This document shows, piece by piece, positions 47,486 to 57,466 of a stretch of 64,000 bases of DNA (its first letter is position 1; each line of letters starts with the position of its first letter). Position numbers and translations under genes: made by a program. Where the stretch lies: the NCBI RefSeq assembly GCF_001544695.2, contig NZ_FCOM02000013.1:124001-188000 (forward strand). Reading direction: 5' to 3'. This DNA is from Caballeronia arvi (GTDB taxonomy: Bacteria > Pseudomonadota > Gammaproteobacteria > Burkholderiales > Burkholderiaceae). The notes under the pieces are model-generated. The model was given only the letters and a program-made list of their open reading frames with translations. It was not told the origin of the DNA and did no database searches.

Positions 47486-48211
47486 TCAGTGCAAAATCTT
47501 CGCCAGAAAATCCTTCGCGCGATCCGACTTCGGATTCGCGAAGAACGCTTCCTTCTGATCGTCTTCCACGATGAGCCCGCGGTCCATGAAGATCACGCGG
47601 TTCGCCACCTTCTTCGCGAAGCCCATTTCGTGCGTCACGCACATCATGGTCATGCCTTCCTGCGCGAGTTCGACCATCACGTCGAGCACTTCGTTGATCA
47701 TCTCCGGATCGAGCGCGGACGTGGGCTCGTCGAAGAGCATCGCGATCGGGTCCATCGACAGCGCGCGCGCAATCGCCACGCGCTGCTGCTGACCGCCCGA
47801 AAGCTGGCCCGGAAACTTGTCCGCATGCGCGCGCAGGCCGACGCGATCCAGCAGCTTCATGCCCTTCTGCGCCGCTTCGTCGTTCGAGCGGCCGAGCACC
47901 TTGATCTGCGCGAGCGTCAGGTTCTGCGTGATCGTCAGATGCGGAAACAGCTCGAAGTGCTGAAACACCATGCCGACCTTCGAACGCAGCTTCGACAGAT
48001 TCGTCTTCTTGTCGGTGAGCGACTGGCCGTTGATCGTGATCTCGCCCTTCTGAAACGGCTCGAGACCGTTCACGGTCTTGATGAGCGTCGACTTGCCCGA
48101 ACCCGACGGGCCGCACACCACGACGACCTCGCCCTTCTTCACTTCGGTCGTGCAGTCCGTCAGCACCTGGAACTGGCCGTACCACTTGGAAACATTCTTG
48201 ATAGAGATCAT
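47486..48211 (-). CDS. gltL: Glutamate/aspartate ABC importer, ATP-binding subunit
   Basis: A 241-residue ATPase of the polar amino acid transporter family. Walker A is [16 protein letters not shown], the signature is [15 protein letters not shown], Walker B is [14 protein letters not shown] and the H-loop [10 protein letters not shown]. Its start overlaps the gltK stop by 4 nt. It ends the gltIJKL operon before a strong terminator. Confidence 0.95.
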   Translation of the reverse strand: MISIKNVSKWYGQFQVLTDCTTEVKKGEVVVVCGPSGSGKSTLIKTVNGLEPFQKGEITINGQSLTDKKTNLSKLRSKVGMVFQHFELFPHLTITQNLTLAQIKVLGRSNDEAAQKGMKLLDRVGLRAHADKFPGQLSGGQQQRVAIARALSMDPIAMLFDEPTSALDPEMINEVLDVMVELAQEGMTMMCVTHEMGFAKKVANRVIFMDRGLIVEDDQKEAFFANPKSDRAKDFLAKILH

Positions 48212-48885
48212 CTTGCGACCTTTTTCTGAAGACTTTTGACGAGGGCCGACGCCACCACGCAAATCACGAAATAGCATGCGCCCGCGAACAGGATCATTTC
48301 GACGGACGTGCCGTCGCGGTCCCCGATGTTCGTCGCCGTGCGGAAGAAGTCCGCGAGGCTGATGACGTACACGAGCGACGTATCCTGAAACAGCACGATG
48401 GCCTGTGTGAGCAGCAGCGGCACCATGGCACGGAATGCCTGCGGCAGCACGACGAGCTTCATCGCCTGCCCATAGGTCATGCCGAGCGCGAACGCCGCGT
48501 TCACCTGCCCGCGCGGCACCGCCTGAATGCCGGCGCGGATGATTTCCGAATAGTACGCAGCTTCGAAGAGCGAGAACGCGACCATCGCCGAGGCAAGACG
48601 AATGTCGATGTCCGCCGACAGCCCGAGCACGTTCTGCAGCAACTGCGGCACGATCAGGAAGAACCACAGCAGCACCATCACGAGCGGGATCGAGCGGAAC
48701 AGCGTGACATACGCGCCCGCGAACCATTGCAGCGGCTTGACGCCCGACAGGCGGAACAGCGCGAGCACCGTGCCCCAGACGATCCCGATCACGATCGCCA
48801 GCAAGGTGATCTGCATCGTGATCTTCGCGCCCGTCATCAGCGTGGGCCACTGCGCAAGCACGTCACTCCAGTTGAACTGATGCAT
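48208..48885 (-). CDS. gltK: Glutamate/aspartate ABC importer, permease subunit 2
   Basis: A 225-residue inner-membrane permease (HisMQ family). The EAA coupling loop lies in the segment [22 protein letters not shown], preceded by several helices. It starts [10 protein letters not shown] and overlaps gltJ by one base and gltL by four, so the subunits are translationally coupled. Confidence 0.94.
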   Translation of the reverse strand: MHQFNWSDVLAQWPTLMTGAKITMQITLLAIVIGIVWGTVLALFRLSGVKPLQWFAGAYVTLFRSIPLVMVLLWFFLIVPQLLQNVLGLSADIDIRLASAMVAFSLFEAAYYSEIIRAGIQAVPRGQVNAAFALGMTYGQAMKLVVLPQAFRAMVPLLLTQAIVLFQDTSLVYVISLADFFRTATNIGDRDGTSVEMILFAGACYFVICVVASALVKSLQKKVAR

Positions 48886-49625
48886 TACTTGCCTCCGATG
48901 TAGCCAGGCAGCCGCGTCTTCGCTTCGAGCCAGCGCATCAACATCATCACGACGAGGTTGATGAGCATGTACGCGAGCGTCACCGCGATGAACGATTCAT
49001 ACGTCTGCGCCGTGTAGTCGACGAGCTGCCGCGCCTGCGCGGACAGATCCAGCAGACCGATGGTCGACGCGACCGCCGAGTTCTTGAACACGTTGAGGAA
49101 TTCCGACGTGAGCGGCGGCACGATGATGCGGTACGCGACCGGCATCAGCACGTAGCGATACGTCTGCCATTGCGTGAAGCCCATCGCGAGGCCCGCGTTG
49201 CGCTGTCCGCGCGGCAGCGCGTTGATGCCTGAGCGCACCTGCTCGCACACGCGCGCGCCGGTGAAGAGCCCGAGACAGATGATCGACGACGAAAAGAACT
49301 GCGCGCCAGGCGGCAGTTGCTTGAACCAGTTGCCGATGGAAGGCGGCAGCAGCTCCGGTATCACGAGATACCAGACGAAGAACTGCACGATCAGCGGGAT
49401 GTTGCGGAAGATCGCGACGTAGACGGTGCCGATGCCCGCCAGCGTGCGATTCGGGACCGTGCGCAAGATGCCGAACAACGAGCCGACCACGAGCGCGATC
49501 ACCCAGGCCGCGAGCGACACGGTGATCGTCACCCAGAAGCCGGAGATCAGCCAGCCGAGATAGGTGGTGGGCTCGCCGGTCGAAACCGGACTCAGCAATA
49601 CGCCCCAGTTCCAGTGATAAGACAT
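48885..49625 (-). CDS. gltJ: Glutamate/aspartate ABC importer, permease subunit 1
   Basis: A 246-residue permease of the HisMQ family, starting [10 protein letters not shown]. The EAA-type loop is [24 protein letters not shown] (read in two parts). It pairs with GltK in the membrane. A hairpin in the 69-nt gap to gltI probably reduces read-through, leaving the binding protein in excess. Confidence 0.94.
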   Translation of the reverse strand: MSYHWNWGVLLSPVSTGEPTTYLGWLISGFWVTITVSLAAWVIALVVGSLFGILRTVPNRTLAGIGTVYVAIFRNIPLIVQFFVWYLVIPELLPPSIGNWFKQLPPGAQFFSSSIICLGLFTGARVCEQVRSGINALPRGQRNAGLAMGFTQWQTYRYVLMPVAYRIIVPPLTSEFLNVFKNSAVASTIGLLDLSAQARQLVDYTAQTYESFIAVTLAYMLINLVVMMLMRWLEAKTRLPGYIGGK

Positions 49626-49641
49626 GGACTCACTCCAAAAA

Positions 49642-49671
49642 GAAACGGAAGAAGCAAGCTCCTTCCGTTTC
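49642..49671 (-). terminator. Attenuator hairpin between gltI and gltJ
   Basis: A 10-bp stem (GAAACGGAAG / CTTCCGTTTC) with a 10-nt loop is followed on the minus strand by TTTTTGG. It lies 24 nt after the gltI stop inside the operon; partial termination would favour the binding protein. Confidence 0.7.
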
Positions 49672-49694
49672 GTCTGTTCGATTATCCGAACCGG

Positions 49695-50588
49695 TTAGTC
49701 GATTGCCTTGTCATTCGGGCTCTTGTAGAGAGCCTTCATGTCGTCACTTTCAGGGAAGTTGAGGTTGAGACCCTTCGGCGGGATCGGGCTTTCAAACCAC
49801 TTCTTGTAGATCTTGGCCGCATCGCCCGACGTTTCGACCTTGGCGATCGCGTCGTCGACGACCTTCTTGAACTCCGGATCGTTCTTGCGGATCATGCAGC
49901 CGTACGCTTCATGCGATTGCGGCGCACCTACGATCACGAAATCGTTCGGGTTGTTCGACTTGGCGCGCTCGCCGGCGAGCAGCGCATCGTCCATCATGAA
50001 CGCGACGGCGCGGCCCGTCGACAGCGTCAGGAACGACTCGCCGTGATCCTTCGCGCTGATGACGTTCATGCCCATGTTCTTGTCCTGATTCATCTTGCGA
50101 AGCAGGCGCTCGGACGTGGTGCCGGCGGTCGTCACGACGGTCTTGCCCTTCAGGTCGGCCCAGTCCTTCACGCCGGAATCCTTCTTGGTCATGAGGCGCG
50201 TGCCGATCACGAAGATCGTGTTCGAGAAGGAAACTTGCTGCTGGCGCTCGGCGTTGTTCGTGGTCGAGCCGCACTCGATATCCACGGTGCCGTTCTGCAC
50301 GAGCGGAATGCGGTTCTGCGAGGTGATCGGCGTGAGCTTCACCTTCAGATCCTGCATGCCCAGCTTCTGCTTGACCGCTTCCACCACTTTCAACGCGAAC
50401 TCGTGCGAGTAGCCGACGACATTCTGCTTGTCGTCATAGTAGGAAAACGGAATGGACGATTCGCGATGCCCCAGCGAGATCACACCCGTGTCCTTGATCT
50501 TCTTGAGCGTGCCGGCGTCCTGAGCATAAGCGCTCGTTGCGATGAACCCGAGCGCGGCGACGAGCAGCGCAGCCTTTTTAACCTTCAT
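49695..50588 (-). CDS. gltI: Glutamate/aspartate periplasmic binding protein
   Basis: A 297-residue solute-binding protein. The signal peptide is MKVKKAALLVAALGFIATSAYA with cleavage before QD. The SBP family 3 fold has GVISLGHRESSIPFSYYD and VDIECGSTTNNAER, matching the acidic amino acid group. The start at 50588 has AGGAG 7-8 nt upstream. It is the first gene of gltIJKL and lies 300 nt after gdhA, the catabolic enzyme for glutamate. Confidence 0.95.
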   Translation of the reverse strand: MKVKKAALLVAALGFIATSAYAQDAGTLKKIKDTGVISLGHRESSIPFSYYDDKQNVVGYSHEFALKVVEAVKQKLGMQDLKVKLTPITSQNRIPLVQNGTVDIECGSTTNNAERQQQVSFSNTIFVIGTRLMTKKDSGVKDWADLKGKTVVTTAGTTSERLLRKMNQDKNMGMNVISAKDHGESFLTLSTGRAVAFMMDDALLAGERAKSNNPNDFVIVGAPQSHEAYGCMIRKNDPEFKKVVDDAIAKVETSGDAAKIYKKWFESPIPPKGLNLNFPESDDMKALYKSPNDKAID

Positions 50589-50779
50589 TTGTTCGATCTC
50601 CTGTGGCAAAAAACGGGGCAAGTTTAGCAGGGTAATTATTCTGAAAGAATGATTGTTAACCCACGTCGTCTTATTTGCGAGACGGCCAGGCCAACCCGGT
50701 GCGAGCGCGCATATTACTGGCGTTTTTATGCAGACGCTTGACCGAACACAACTAGCTCGCCGACTTGTAGTTTTCATGC

Positions 50780-50820
50780 AAATGCGGGCGGCATTCCGTG
50801 AGGATATGCCGCCCGCATTT
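50780..50820 (-). terminator. Terminator of gdhA
   Basis: A perfect 15-bp inverted repeat (AAATGCGGGCGGCAT / ATGCCGCCCGCATTT) with an 11-nt loop lies 68 nt after gdhA. It ends in only a short T run. The rest of the 299-nt gap (50589-50887) holds the gltI promoter, which I cannot place precisely, and no gene. Confidence 0.75.
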
Positions 50821-50887
50821 TCAAAGGGCGCGATCGCGGCCCGCTTGCCGCCGACCGTTCGCCGGATATGCGCTCGAGCGCATCGGA

Positions 50888-52201
50888 TCAGGGATACAGA
50901 CCGCGCATTTCGCGCGCCTGGAGAATCCGCGTACACGCGACGATGAACGCCGCCGTGCGCACCGACACCTTGTGCTCGCTCGCAACCTGCCACACGCCGG
51001 CGAACGCTTCGCGCATCACGCGTTCGAGACGCTGATTGATCTCGTCCTCGGTCCAGAAGAAGCTGGAGAAGTCCTGCACCCATTCGAAGTACGACACGGT
51101 CACGCCGCCCGCATTCGCGATCACGTCGGGAATGACGAGGACGCCCTTGTCGGTCAGGATGTCGTCCGCCGCGGTCGTGGTCGGACCGTTCGCGCCTTCG
51201 ACGACGATCTTCGTGCGGATCTTCCCTGCGTTCTTCTCGGTGATCTGGTTTTCCAGCGCGGCCGGAATCAGGATGTCGCTTTCGATCATCCAGAACTCGT
51301 CAGCCTGGACCGGGTCCGCGCCCGCGAAGCCGCCCACGCCGCCGTTCTTCGCAACGTGATCGAGCAGCGCGATGGTGTCGATGCCCTTCGAGTTGTGGAT
51401 CGTGCCCGTGTGATCCTGCACGGCGATGACCTTCGCGCCCGCTTCCTGGAACAGCTTGCCCGCGATGCCGCCGACGTTGCCGAAGCCCTGCACCGCGATG
51501 CGCGCGCCTTCGATCTCCATGCCGATGCGCCGCGCCGCTTCCGTGCCGACGACGAACACGCCGCGTCCCGTCGCTTCCTTACGGCCGAGCGAACCGCCGA
51601 GCGAAATCGGCTTGCCGGTGACGACGCCGGTGGCCGTTTGGCCCTGGTTCATGGAGTAGGTGTCCATCATCCACGCCATGATCTGCTCGTTCGTGTTCAC
51701 GTCCGGCGCGGGAATGTCCGTGTTCGGCCCGATGATGATGCCGATCTCGCTGGTGTAGCGACGCGTCACGCGCTCGAGTTCGCCGCGCGACAACGTGCGC
51801 GGATCGACGCGGATACCGCCCTTCGCGCCGCCGTACGGCACGTTCACCGCCGCGTTCTTCACCGACATCCACGCGGACAGCGCCATCACTTCGGAGAGCG
51901 TCACGTCCTGGTGATAACGCACGCCGCCCTTGCCGGGACCGCGCGACGTATTGTGCTGCACGCGATAGCCTTCGAAGTGCGCGACGGTGCCGTTATCGAG
52001 TTCGATCGGGCAATCGACGACGAGAATGCGCTTCGGACGCTTGAGCGTTTCGAGCCAGCGGGAGAGAGAACCGAGATACGGGGCGACGCGATCGACCTGC
52101 TGCAGATAGTTTCCCCAAGGTCCGAGATCGTCGGCGTGGAGATACGACGGAATGGCGTGTTTTGCGTCCGGCGCTTGCACAGGTTGCTTCGAGGCAGACA
52201 T
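50888..52201 (-). CDS. gdhA: Glutamate dehydrogenase
   Basis: A 437-residue enzyme that interconverts glutamate and 2-oxoglutarate plus ammonia. The catalytic Lys lies in [14 protein letters not shown], the substrate loop in [14 protein letters not shown], and the nucleotide site in [12 protein letters not shown]; an acidic residue further on suggests NAD preference, which would make it catabolic. The start has GGAG 7 nt upstream. It lies 108 nt downstream of a LysR gene and upstream of the glutamate importer, a natural uptake-and-use pair. Confidence 0.95.
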   Translation of the reverse strand: MSASKQPVQAPDAKHAIPSYLHADDLGPWGNYLQQVDRVAPYLGSLSRWLETLKRPKRILVVDCPIELDNGTVAHFEGYRVQHNTSRGPGKGGVRYHQDVTLSEVMALSAWMSVKNAAVNVPYGGAKGGIRVDPRTLSRGELERVTRRYTSEIGIIIGPNTDIPAPDVNTNEQIMAWMMDTYSMNQGQTATGVVTGKPISLGGSLGRKEATGRGVFVVGTEAARRIGMEIEGARIAVQGFGNVGGIAGKLFQEAGAKVIAVQDHTGTIHNSKGIDTIALLDHVAKNGGVGGFAGADPVQADEFWMIESDILIPAALENQITEKNAGKIRTKIVVEGANGPTTTAADDILTDKGVLVIPDVIANAGGVTVSYFEWVQDFSSFFWTEDEINQRLERVMREAFAGVWQVASEHKVSVRTAAFIVACTRILQAREMRGLYP

Positions 52202-52280
52202 TGAGGCTCCAGCGGTGAAGGAATTCGCTCATTGTCGAAAAACGGCGTTTCCAAATCCAATGCCGTTTCCTTATCCGATC

Positions 52281-52295
52281 ATGCAATTTCTGCAT
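52281..52295. promoter_or_regulatory. Palindrome upstream of gdhA
   Basis: ATGCA-ATTTC-TGCAT, a perfect inverted repeat about 80 nt before the gdhA ATG and just past the LysR gene. It fits the T-N11-A form of a LysR site. Confidence 0.4.
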
Positions 52296-52309
52296 AACGT
52301 CGCGGAGAC

Positions 52310-53281
52310 TTACGCGGCGGGCTTGTCCGGCGATGCCTTCTGCAATTCCTCGCCGACCGCATCCCAGAGCGCGCGCATCAACGCCTGGCGCGGTTCCTCG
52401 CCGGTCGCCGCGAGTTTGTCCCGATAGAGCCGGATGTCCATCGTCAGCGTGAACTGACCGGCGGGCGTGCCGCGCGTGCCGCGATCGAGGCGCACGAGCC
52501 GCCCTTCCTCCACCGCGTCCTCGACGGCGCTGTGCGGCAGAAACGCGACGCCGTGGCCCGCGAGCGCCATCGCTTTCAGGCCTTCGGCCATATCGGTTTC
52601 ATAGACCTTGTCGAGATACAGCCGCGCGGGCGCGGTCGCGATGATCACCTCCGTCATGCGGCCGAGATACGCATTCGGCGTGTACGACAGATACGGCACC
52701 GGCGATTCGGCCGTCGCGGGCAGCGTGAAGCGCGCGCGTCCGCCTTTGGTGACCGACGAGAACGGGCTGATCGGCTCGACACCGAGCGTGAGCATGTCGT
52801 AGCGCGCGGGATCGAGCGCGACCGGATGGCTCGGATGGTGATAGCCCATCACGAGATCGCAGCCGCCTTCGACGAGCGAGAGCACCGCATCGTGCACGTT
52901 GAGCGCACGCAACCGCGTGCGGATGCGTCCGAGCCGCGCCTCGATGTGTTCGAGCCAGCGCGGAAAGTACGTGAGCGAAAGCGTGTGCGGCACGGCGAAC
53001 TCGATCGTCGCCGACGGCACGCCGCCCTGCCCGCGCAGCAGCGTGCGCGCTTCGTGGAATTGCGAGAGCATCGCAAGCGCCTGCTCGTAGAACACGTTGC
53101 CGGCCTGCGTGAGCCGCGTCGGATACACGGACCGGTCGATGAGTTCCGTGCCGAGCCACGCCTCCAGCGCCTGGATGCGCCGCGAGAAAGCGGGCTGCGT
53201 GATGTGCCTCAGTTCGGCGGAGCGGCTAAAGCTGCGCGTCTCCGCGAGCGAGACGAAGTCTTCCAGCCATTTGAGTTCCAT
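52310..53281 (-). CDS. LysR-family transcriptional regulator
   Basis: A 323-residue LTTR. The winged helix has LEDFVSLAETRSFSRSAEL and ITQPAFSRRIQALEAWLG; the effector domain has no assigned ligand. The start MELKWLEDF at 53281 is typical; the frame is open 35 codons further upstream with unrelated sequence. It is divergent from a NarK-like carrier (262-nt gap) and tandem with gdhA, so either could be its target. Confidence 0.9.
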   Translation of the reverse strand: MELKWLEDFVSLAETRSFSRSAELRHITQPAFSRRIQALEAWLGTELIDRSVYPTRLTQAGNVFYEQALAMLSQFHEARTLLRGQGGVPSATIEFAVPHTLSLTYFPRWLEHIEARLGRIRTRLRALNVHDAVLSLVEGGCDLVMGYHHPSHPVALDPARYDMLTLGVEPISPFSSVTKGGRARFTLPATAESPVPYLSYTPNAYLGRMTEVIIATAPARLYLDKVYETDMAEGLKAMALAGHGVAFLPHSAVEDAVEEGRLVRLDRGTRGTPAGQFTLTMDIRLYRDKLAATGEEPRQALMRALWDAVGEELQKASPDKPAA

Positions 53282-53543
53282 TTCGACGGGCGCCGCCGGG
53301 CGCATAAAAGACGAAGACCGCATTCTAGCGGGCGCATGAACCGCGCGAAGGCGCGGCGCACCAACGGCAGGCGGCGGCGCACGCACGCGGTGCTTTTGTG
53401 CGCGACGCTCACCCGCGCGCTGTCGCTCGCATCCCGCGTCAGCATGAAGCGTCGAGCATATATGCAGCTCATTGGCATGATGCTTGCAGTTTTTAGGGCC
53501 GTCGCGTGCTCATCCGGCAGCACGCGCGCATACGGAACCCGCA

Positions 53544-54932
53544 ATGTCCAATCTGATCGCATCGCTCAAGAGCGGCAACTGGCGCTCGCTCCTCGCCTGC
53601 TTCCTTTATTTCGATACGGGTTTCACCGTCTGGGTGCTGTACGGGCCGCTTGCGCCGTTCATCGGCCGCGACGTGACGATGTCCGCCGCGCAGCAGGGCT
53701 TTCTCGTCGCGGTGCCGGTGCTCGCCGCGGCCATCCTGCGCGTGACGCTCGGCAATCTCTATCAATCGACAGACGGGCGGCGTGTCGCGCTGATGGGCGT
53801 CGTGCTTTCGTCGATTCCGTCGATCGTGCTGCCGCTCTTGCCCGACGTGCCGTCCTATGCGCTCCTGCTCGTGCTCGGCGTGTTCCTCGGCATGGGCGGC
53901 GCGAGCTTCGCCGTCGCGCTGCCGATGGCCGGCAGCAACTATCCGCCGAAAGTGCAGGGGCTCGTGCTCGGTCTCGCCGCGGCCGGCAACATCGGCGCGG
54001 TGCTCGATGGCTTCCTGTTCCCGCATCTCGCCGATGCCTTCGGCTGGCAGATGTCGACCGCGGCCGCCTTGCCGCTGCTCGCAATCACGGCGGTTGCGCT
54101 GTATGCGTGGGCATCGGATGCGGGCGAAAAAACCGGCAGCACGCTGCGTGCGCTGTCGAGTTTCGCTGTGACGCTCGTCAGTTTGCTCGTGCTGGTGCTC
54201 GCGGTGCACGGCGGCGTGTTCGGCGGCGGCAAGGCCGGTGTGCTGCTGTTGCCGGTGATCGGCGCGCTCATCGCGATCGCGGTGCTGCCGCGGCACTATC
54301 GGTCGGTGCTCCGCGAGCGCGACACGTGGGTCATCATGCTGATCTACAGCATCACGTTCGGCGGGTTTGTCGGCATGTCGTCGTATGTGACGTTGTTGCT
54401 CACGTCGCTTTATCAGATGCCGAAGCTCGAAGCCGGCCTCTTCATGTCGCTGCTCGCGTTTCTCGGCGCGATCGTGCGGCCGTTCGGCGGCTATGTCGCG
54501 GATCGCGTGACGGGCGTGCGTGCGCTGCTCGTGCTGCTCGCCGCGATCGCAATCGGCGACTTCGCGTTCGCGATCTGGATGCCGCCGGTCGCGGGCGGTC
54601 TCGCGATTCTGATCGGGCTGTATATCGCGTTCGGTCTTGGCAACGGCTCGACGTTCCAGCTCGTGCCGCATCGCTGGAAGGGCAAGACGGGATTGCTGTC
54701 GGGGATCGTCGGTGCGGCGGGCGGCATCGGCGGGTTCTATCTGCCGGTGATCATGGGCATCGCCAAGGAAAGCACCGGCAGCTATCAGATGGGCTTCGCG
54801 ACCTTCGGCGTGCTCGCGACGTGTGCGTTCGGCGCGTTGTTCATGCTGCGCGGCCAGTGGCTGCGCTGGTCGTCGACGGCCGCGCAGTCGCGCGATGCAG
54901 TCGCGATCGGCGGCGCACACGCGATGGAGTGA
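53544..54932 (+). CDS. MFS transporter, nitrate/nitrite (NarK/NasA) type
   Basis: A 462-residue carrier with about twelve helices. The start FDTGFTVWVLYGPLAPFIGRD (read in parts) and the Gly-rich signatures GGASFAVALPMAGSNYPP and GIVGAAGGIGGFYLPV resemble the nitrate signature motifs of NarK/NasA. Anion specificity is likely but not proven. It is divergent from the LysR gene. It ends 10 nt from the convergent ABC exporter gene with no clear terminator. Confidence 0.78.
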   Translation: MSNLIASLKSGNWRSLLACFLYFDTGFTVWVLYGPLAPFIGRDVTMSAAQQGFLVAVPVLAAAILRVTLGNLYQSTDGRRVALMGVVLSSIPSIVLPLLPDVPSYALLLVLGVFLGMGGASFAVALPMAGSNYPPKVQGLVLGLAAAGNIGAVLDGFLFPHLADAFGWQMSTAAALPLLAITAVALYAWASDAGEKTGSTLRALSSFAVTLVSLLVLVLAVHGGVFGGGKAGVLLLPVIGALIAIAVLPRHYRSVLRERDTWVIMLIYSITFGGFVGMSSYVTLLLTSLYQMPKLEAGLFMSLLAFLGAIVRPFGGYVADRVTGVRALLVLLAAIAIGDFAFAIWMPPVAGGLAILIGLYIAFGLGNGSTFQLVPHRWKGKTGLLSGIVGAAGGIGGFYLPVIMGIAKESTGSYQMGFATFGVLATCAFGALFMLRGQWLRWSSTAAQSRDAVAIGGAHAME

Positions 54933-54942
54933 TCCTTCGCGA

Positions 54943-56826
54943 TCATTCGCCCAGTGCCGCCAGCGCCGCCTCGCCCTCGCCCGGCCCGGCGGCGCGTTGT
55001 TGTTGAAGCGCCCACATCTGCGCGAACAACCCGCCCGCGCTCAACAATTCCGCATGCGTGCCCCGCTCCACGATGCGCCCGTGATCCATCACGATGATCT
55101 GCTGCGCATGCACGACCGTCGACAGCCGGTGCGCGATGATGAGCGTCGTCCTTTCACGCGCGATCGAATCGAGTTCGCGCTGGATCGCGCGCTCGGATTT
55201 CGAATCGAGCGCGGACGTGGCTTCGTCGAAAATCAGGATGGGCGGGTTCTTGAGCAACGTGCGCGCGATCGCCACGCGCTGCTTCTCGCCGCCCGACAAC
55301 TTCAGCCCGCGCTCGCCAACGGGTGTGTCGTAACCCGCCGGCAGCGCCTCGATGAAATCGTGGATATGCGCCGCGCGCGCCGCCGCGATCACTTCCTCGC
55401 GACTCGCGGACGGCCTTCCATACGCGATGTTGTAGTAGATCGAGTCGTTGAAGAGCACAGTATCCTGCGGCACGATGCCGATCGCCGCACGCAGCGAATC
55501 CTGCGTCACGTCGCGAATATCCTGCCCGTCGATCTCGATGCCGCCGCCCTGCGCGCGATCCAGATCGTAGAAGCGGAACAGCAAACGCCCGAGCGTCGAT
55601 TTGCCCGAACCGCTGTGCCCGACCACGGCCGTCGTCGTCCCCGCCGGAATCGTGAAATCGACGCCGTGCAGAATCTGCCGCGCCTTTTCATACGCAAAGC
55701 TCACGTTGCCGAAACGCACTTCGCCGCCGCGCACGACGAGCGGCAACGCGTTCGGCGCATCGGGCACTTCGCGGCCCGCGCCGAGCAGCGTGAACATGCG
55801 GTCCATGTCGGTCAGCGCCTGCTTCAGTTCGCGATACACCACGCCGAGAAAATTCAGCGGGATATAAAGCTGCAGCATGAACGTGTTGATGAGCACGAGA
55901 TCGCCGAGCGTGAGACGGCCCGCCATCACGCCTTGAGTGGCGCGCCACAGAATGAACACGAGCCCGACGCCGATGATCGTCTGCTGCCCGAAGTTCAGCA
56001 TCGACAGCGAGCGCTGCGACTTGATCGCGGCCGCGCGATAGCGCTGCAGATTTTCGTCGTAACGGCGCGTTTCCCACTCTTCGTTGCCGAAGTACTTCAC
56101 CGTTTCGTAGTTGAGCAGCGAATCGATCGCGCGCGAGTTCGCCTTCGAATCGAGATCGTTCATCGTGCGGCGAAAGTGCGTGCGCCACTCCGTCACCTTC
56201 ACCGTGAACACGATATACGTGACGAGCGCGATGAAGGTGACGATCGCGTAATACGCTTCGTATTTCGTCACGAAGAACGCGAGCACGAGCCCGACTTCGA
56301 CGAGCGTCGGCAGGATGCTGTAGAGCGAATAGGAAACGAGTTGCTGGATGCCGCGCGTGCCGCGTTCGATGTCGCGTGACATGCCGCCCGTCTGCCGCTC
56401 CAGATGAAAGCGCAGCGACAGCGAATGCAGATGACGGAACACCTGCAGCGCGAGTTGCCGCACGGCGCTCTCGGTGACTTTGGCGAAGAGCAGTTCGCGC
56501 AGTTCGGTGAAGAGCGAGGTCGAAAGCCGCGCGGCCGCATACGCGATCACGAGCAGCCCGATGCCGCCGATCAGCACGATGCCCGGCGCATCGGTCGCGC
56601 GTCCGAGCGCGGTGAGATGCTGCACGGACGCGAGGCCATCGACGATGCGCTTCATCACGATCGGCACGCCGAGATTCGCGACCTTCGCGCCGATCAGGCA
56701 AGTCAGCGCGAACGCGACACGCCATTTGTACGTGGTGAGATAAGGCAGCAGCGAGCGGATCGTCTGCCAGTCGTTGCGCGGGCCCTGGGCCATCGGGCCG
56801 GGCTCGCTGTTGGAGTAGCGGCGCAT
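54943..56826 (-). CDS. ABC exporter, ATM1/HMT type
   Basis: A 627-residue half-transporter. Six membrane helices (about residues 30-320) include the ATM1 family signature LLNYETVKYFGNEEWE. The ATPase has Walker [20 protein letters not shown], signature LSGGEKQR and Walker B ILIFDEATSALD. Bacterial homologues export glutathione-linked metals or sulfur species. The start at 56826 is taken at MRRYSNSEPG; the frame is open upstream but Arg-rich. Confidence 0.92.
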   Translation of the reverse strand: MRRYSNSEPGPMAQGPRNDWQTIRSLLPYLTTYKWRVAFALTCLIGAKVANLGVPIVMKRIVDGLASVQHLTALGRATDAPGIVLIGGIGLLVIAYAAARLSTSLFTELRELLFAKVTESAVRQLALQVFRHLHSLSLRFHLERQTGGMSRDIERGTRGIQQLVSYSLYSILPTLVEVGLVLAFFVTKYEAYYAIVTFIALVTYIVFTVKVTEWRTHFRRTMNDLDSKANSRAIDSLLNYETVKYFGNEEWETRRYDENLQRYRAAAIKSQRSLSMLNFGQQTIIGVGLVFILWRATQGVMAGRLTLGDLVLINTFMLQLYIPLNFLGVVYRELKQALTDMDRMFTLLGAGREVPDAPNALPLVVRGGEVRFGNVSFAYEKARQILHGVDFTIPAGTTTAVVGHSGSGKSTLGRLLFRFYDLDRAQGGGIEIDGQDIRDVTQDSLRAAIGIVPQDTVLFNDSIYYNIAYGRPSASREEVIAAARAAHIHDFIEALPAGYDTPVGERGLKLSGGEKQRVAIARTLLKNPPILIFDEATSALDSKSERAIQRELDSIARERTTLIIAHRLSTVVHAQQIIVMDHGRIVERGTHAELLSAGGLFAQMWALQQQRAAGPGEGEAALAALGE

Positions 56827-57060
56827 GAGTCGTATTGTGTGAGCGCGTCGCGTTGGGGCGCGGCGTCGGGGACGCTTATAGTCGAAGCGGGAGCACGTCT
56901 GGCGCATGCTTCCCGTACAATTTACTGCGAGCCGGTGGCGTCATCGAGTCATTGCCTCGCGCCGATGGACTCTTCACAAATAAGCATTGTCGCAGAAGGT
57001 TCAAGGGGCCGCTTGGCGCCGCGAGCCAACGCTTGCGCCTTGCAAACCGGAACATCTTTC

Positions 57061-57456
57061 ATGGCCGATCAATCGACACTTCCCGAAAAGCACGTCGCGC
57101 TGCGCGTCGTGCCGCAGCCCAGCGACGCCAATGTCCACGGCGACGTCTTCGGCGGATGGATCATGGCGCAGGTCGATATCGCCGGCTCCATCCCCGCGAG
57201 CCGCCGCGCGAATGGCCGCGTCGCGACCGTCGCGGTGAATTCGTTTCTGTTCAAGCATCCGGTGTTCGTCGGCGACCTGTTGAGCTTCTACGCCGATATC
57301 GTGAAGACGGGCAATACGTCCGTCACGGTGTCGGTCGAGGTCTGGGCGCAGCGCATGAGCCTCGCCGAAGAACTCGTCAAGGTGACGGAAGCCACGCTCA
57401 CCTACGTCGCGACCGACCGCGACCGCCGTCCGCGCGTGCTGCCGTCGCTCGACTGA
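57061..57456 (+). CDS. Acyl-CoA thioesterase, YciA type
   Basis: A 131-residue hot-dog enzyme that hydrolyses acyl-CoA. The active-site segment NVHGDVFGGWIMAQVDIAG is intact with its catalytic Asp, and VNSFLFKHPVFVGDLLSFY matches YciA. The ATG at 57061 lacks a strong ribosome site; the frame is open far upstream but without homology. It ends 10 nt from the convergent GGDEF-EAL gene. Confidence 0.92.
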   Translation: MADQSTLPEKHVALRVVPQPSDANVHGDVFGGWIMAQVDIAGSIPASRRANGRVATVAVNSFLFKHPVFVGDLLSFYADIVKTGNTSVTVSVEVWAQRMSLAEELVKVTEATLTYVATDRDRRPRVLPSLD

Positions 57457-57466
57457 GCACGCAGAT

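Noticed and set aside
52532..55006. 824-codon plus-strand frame across the LysR and MFS genes
   Set aside because: It spans two well-supported genes and an intergenic gap and is dominated by Arg and Ala, typical of shadow frames at this GC content.
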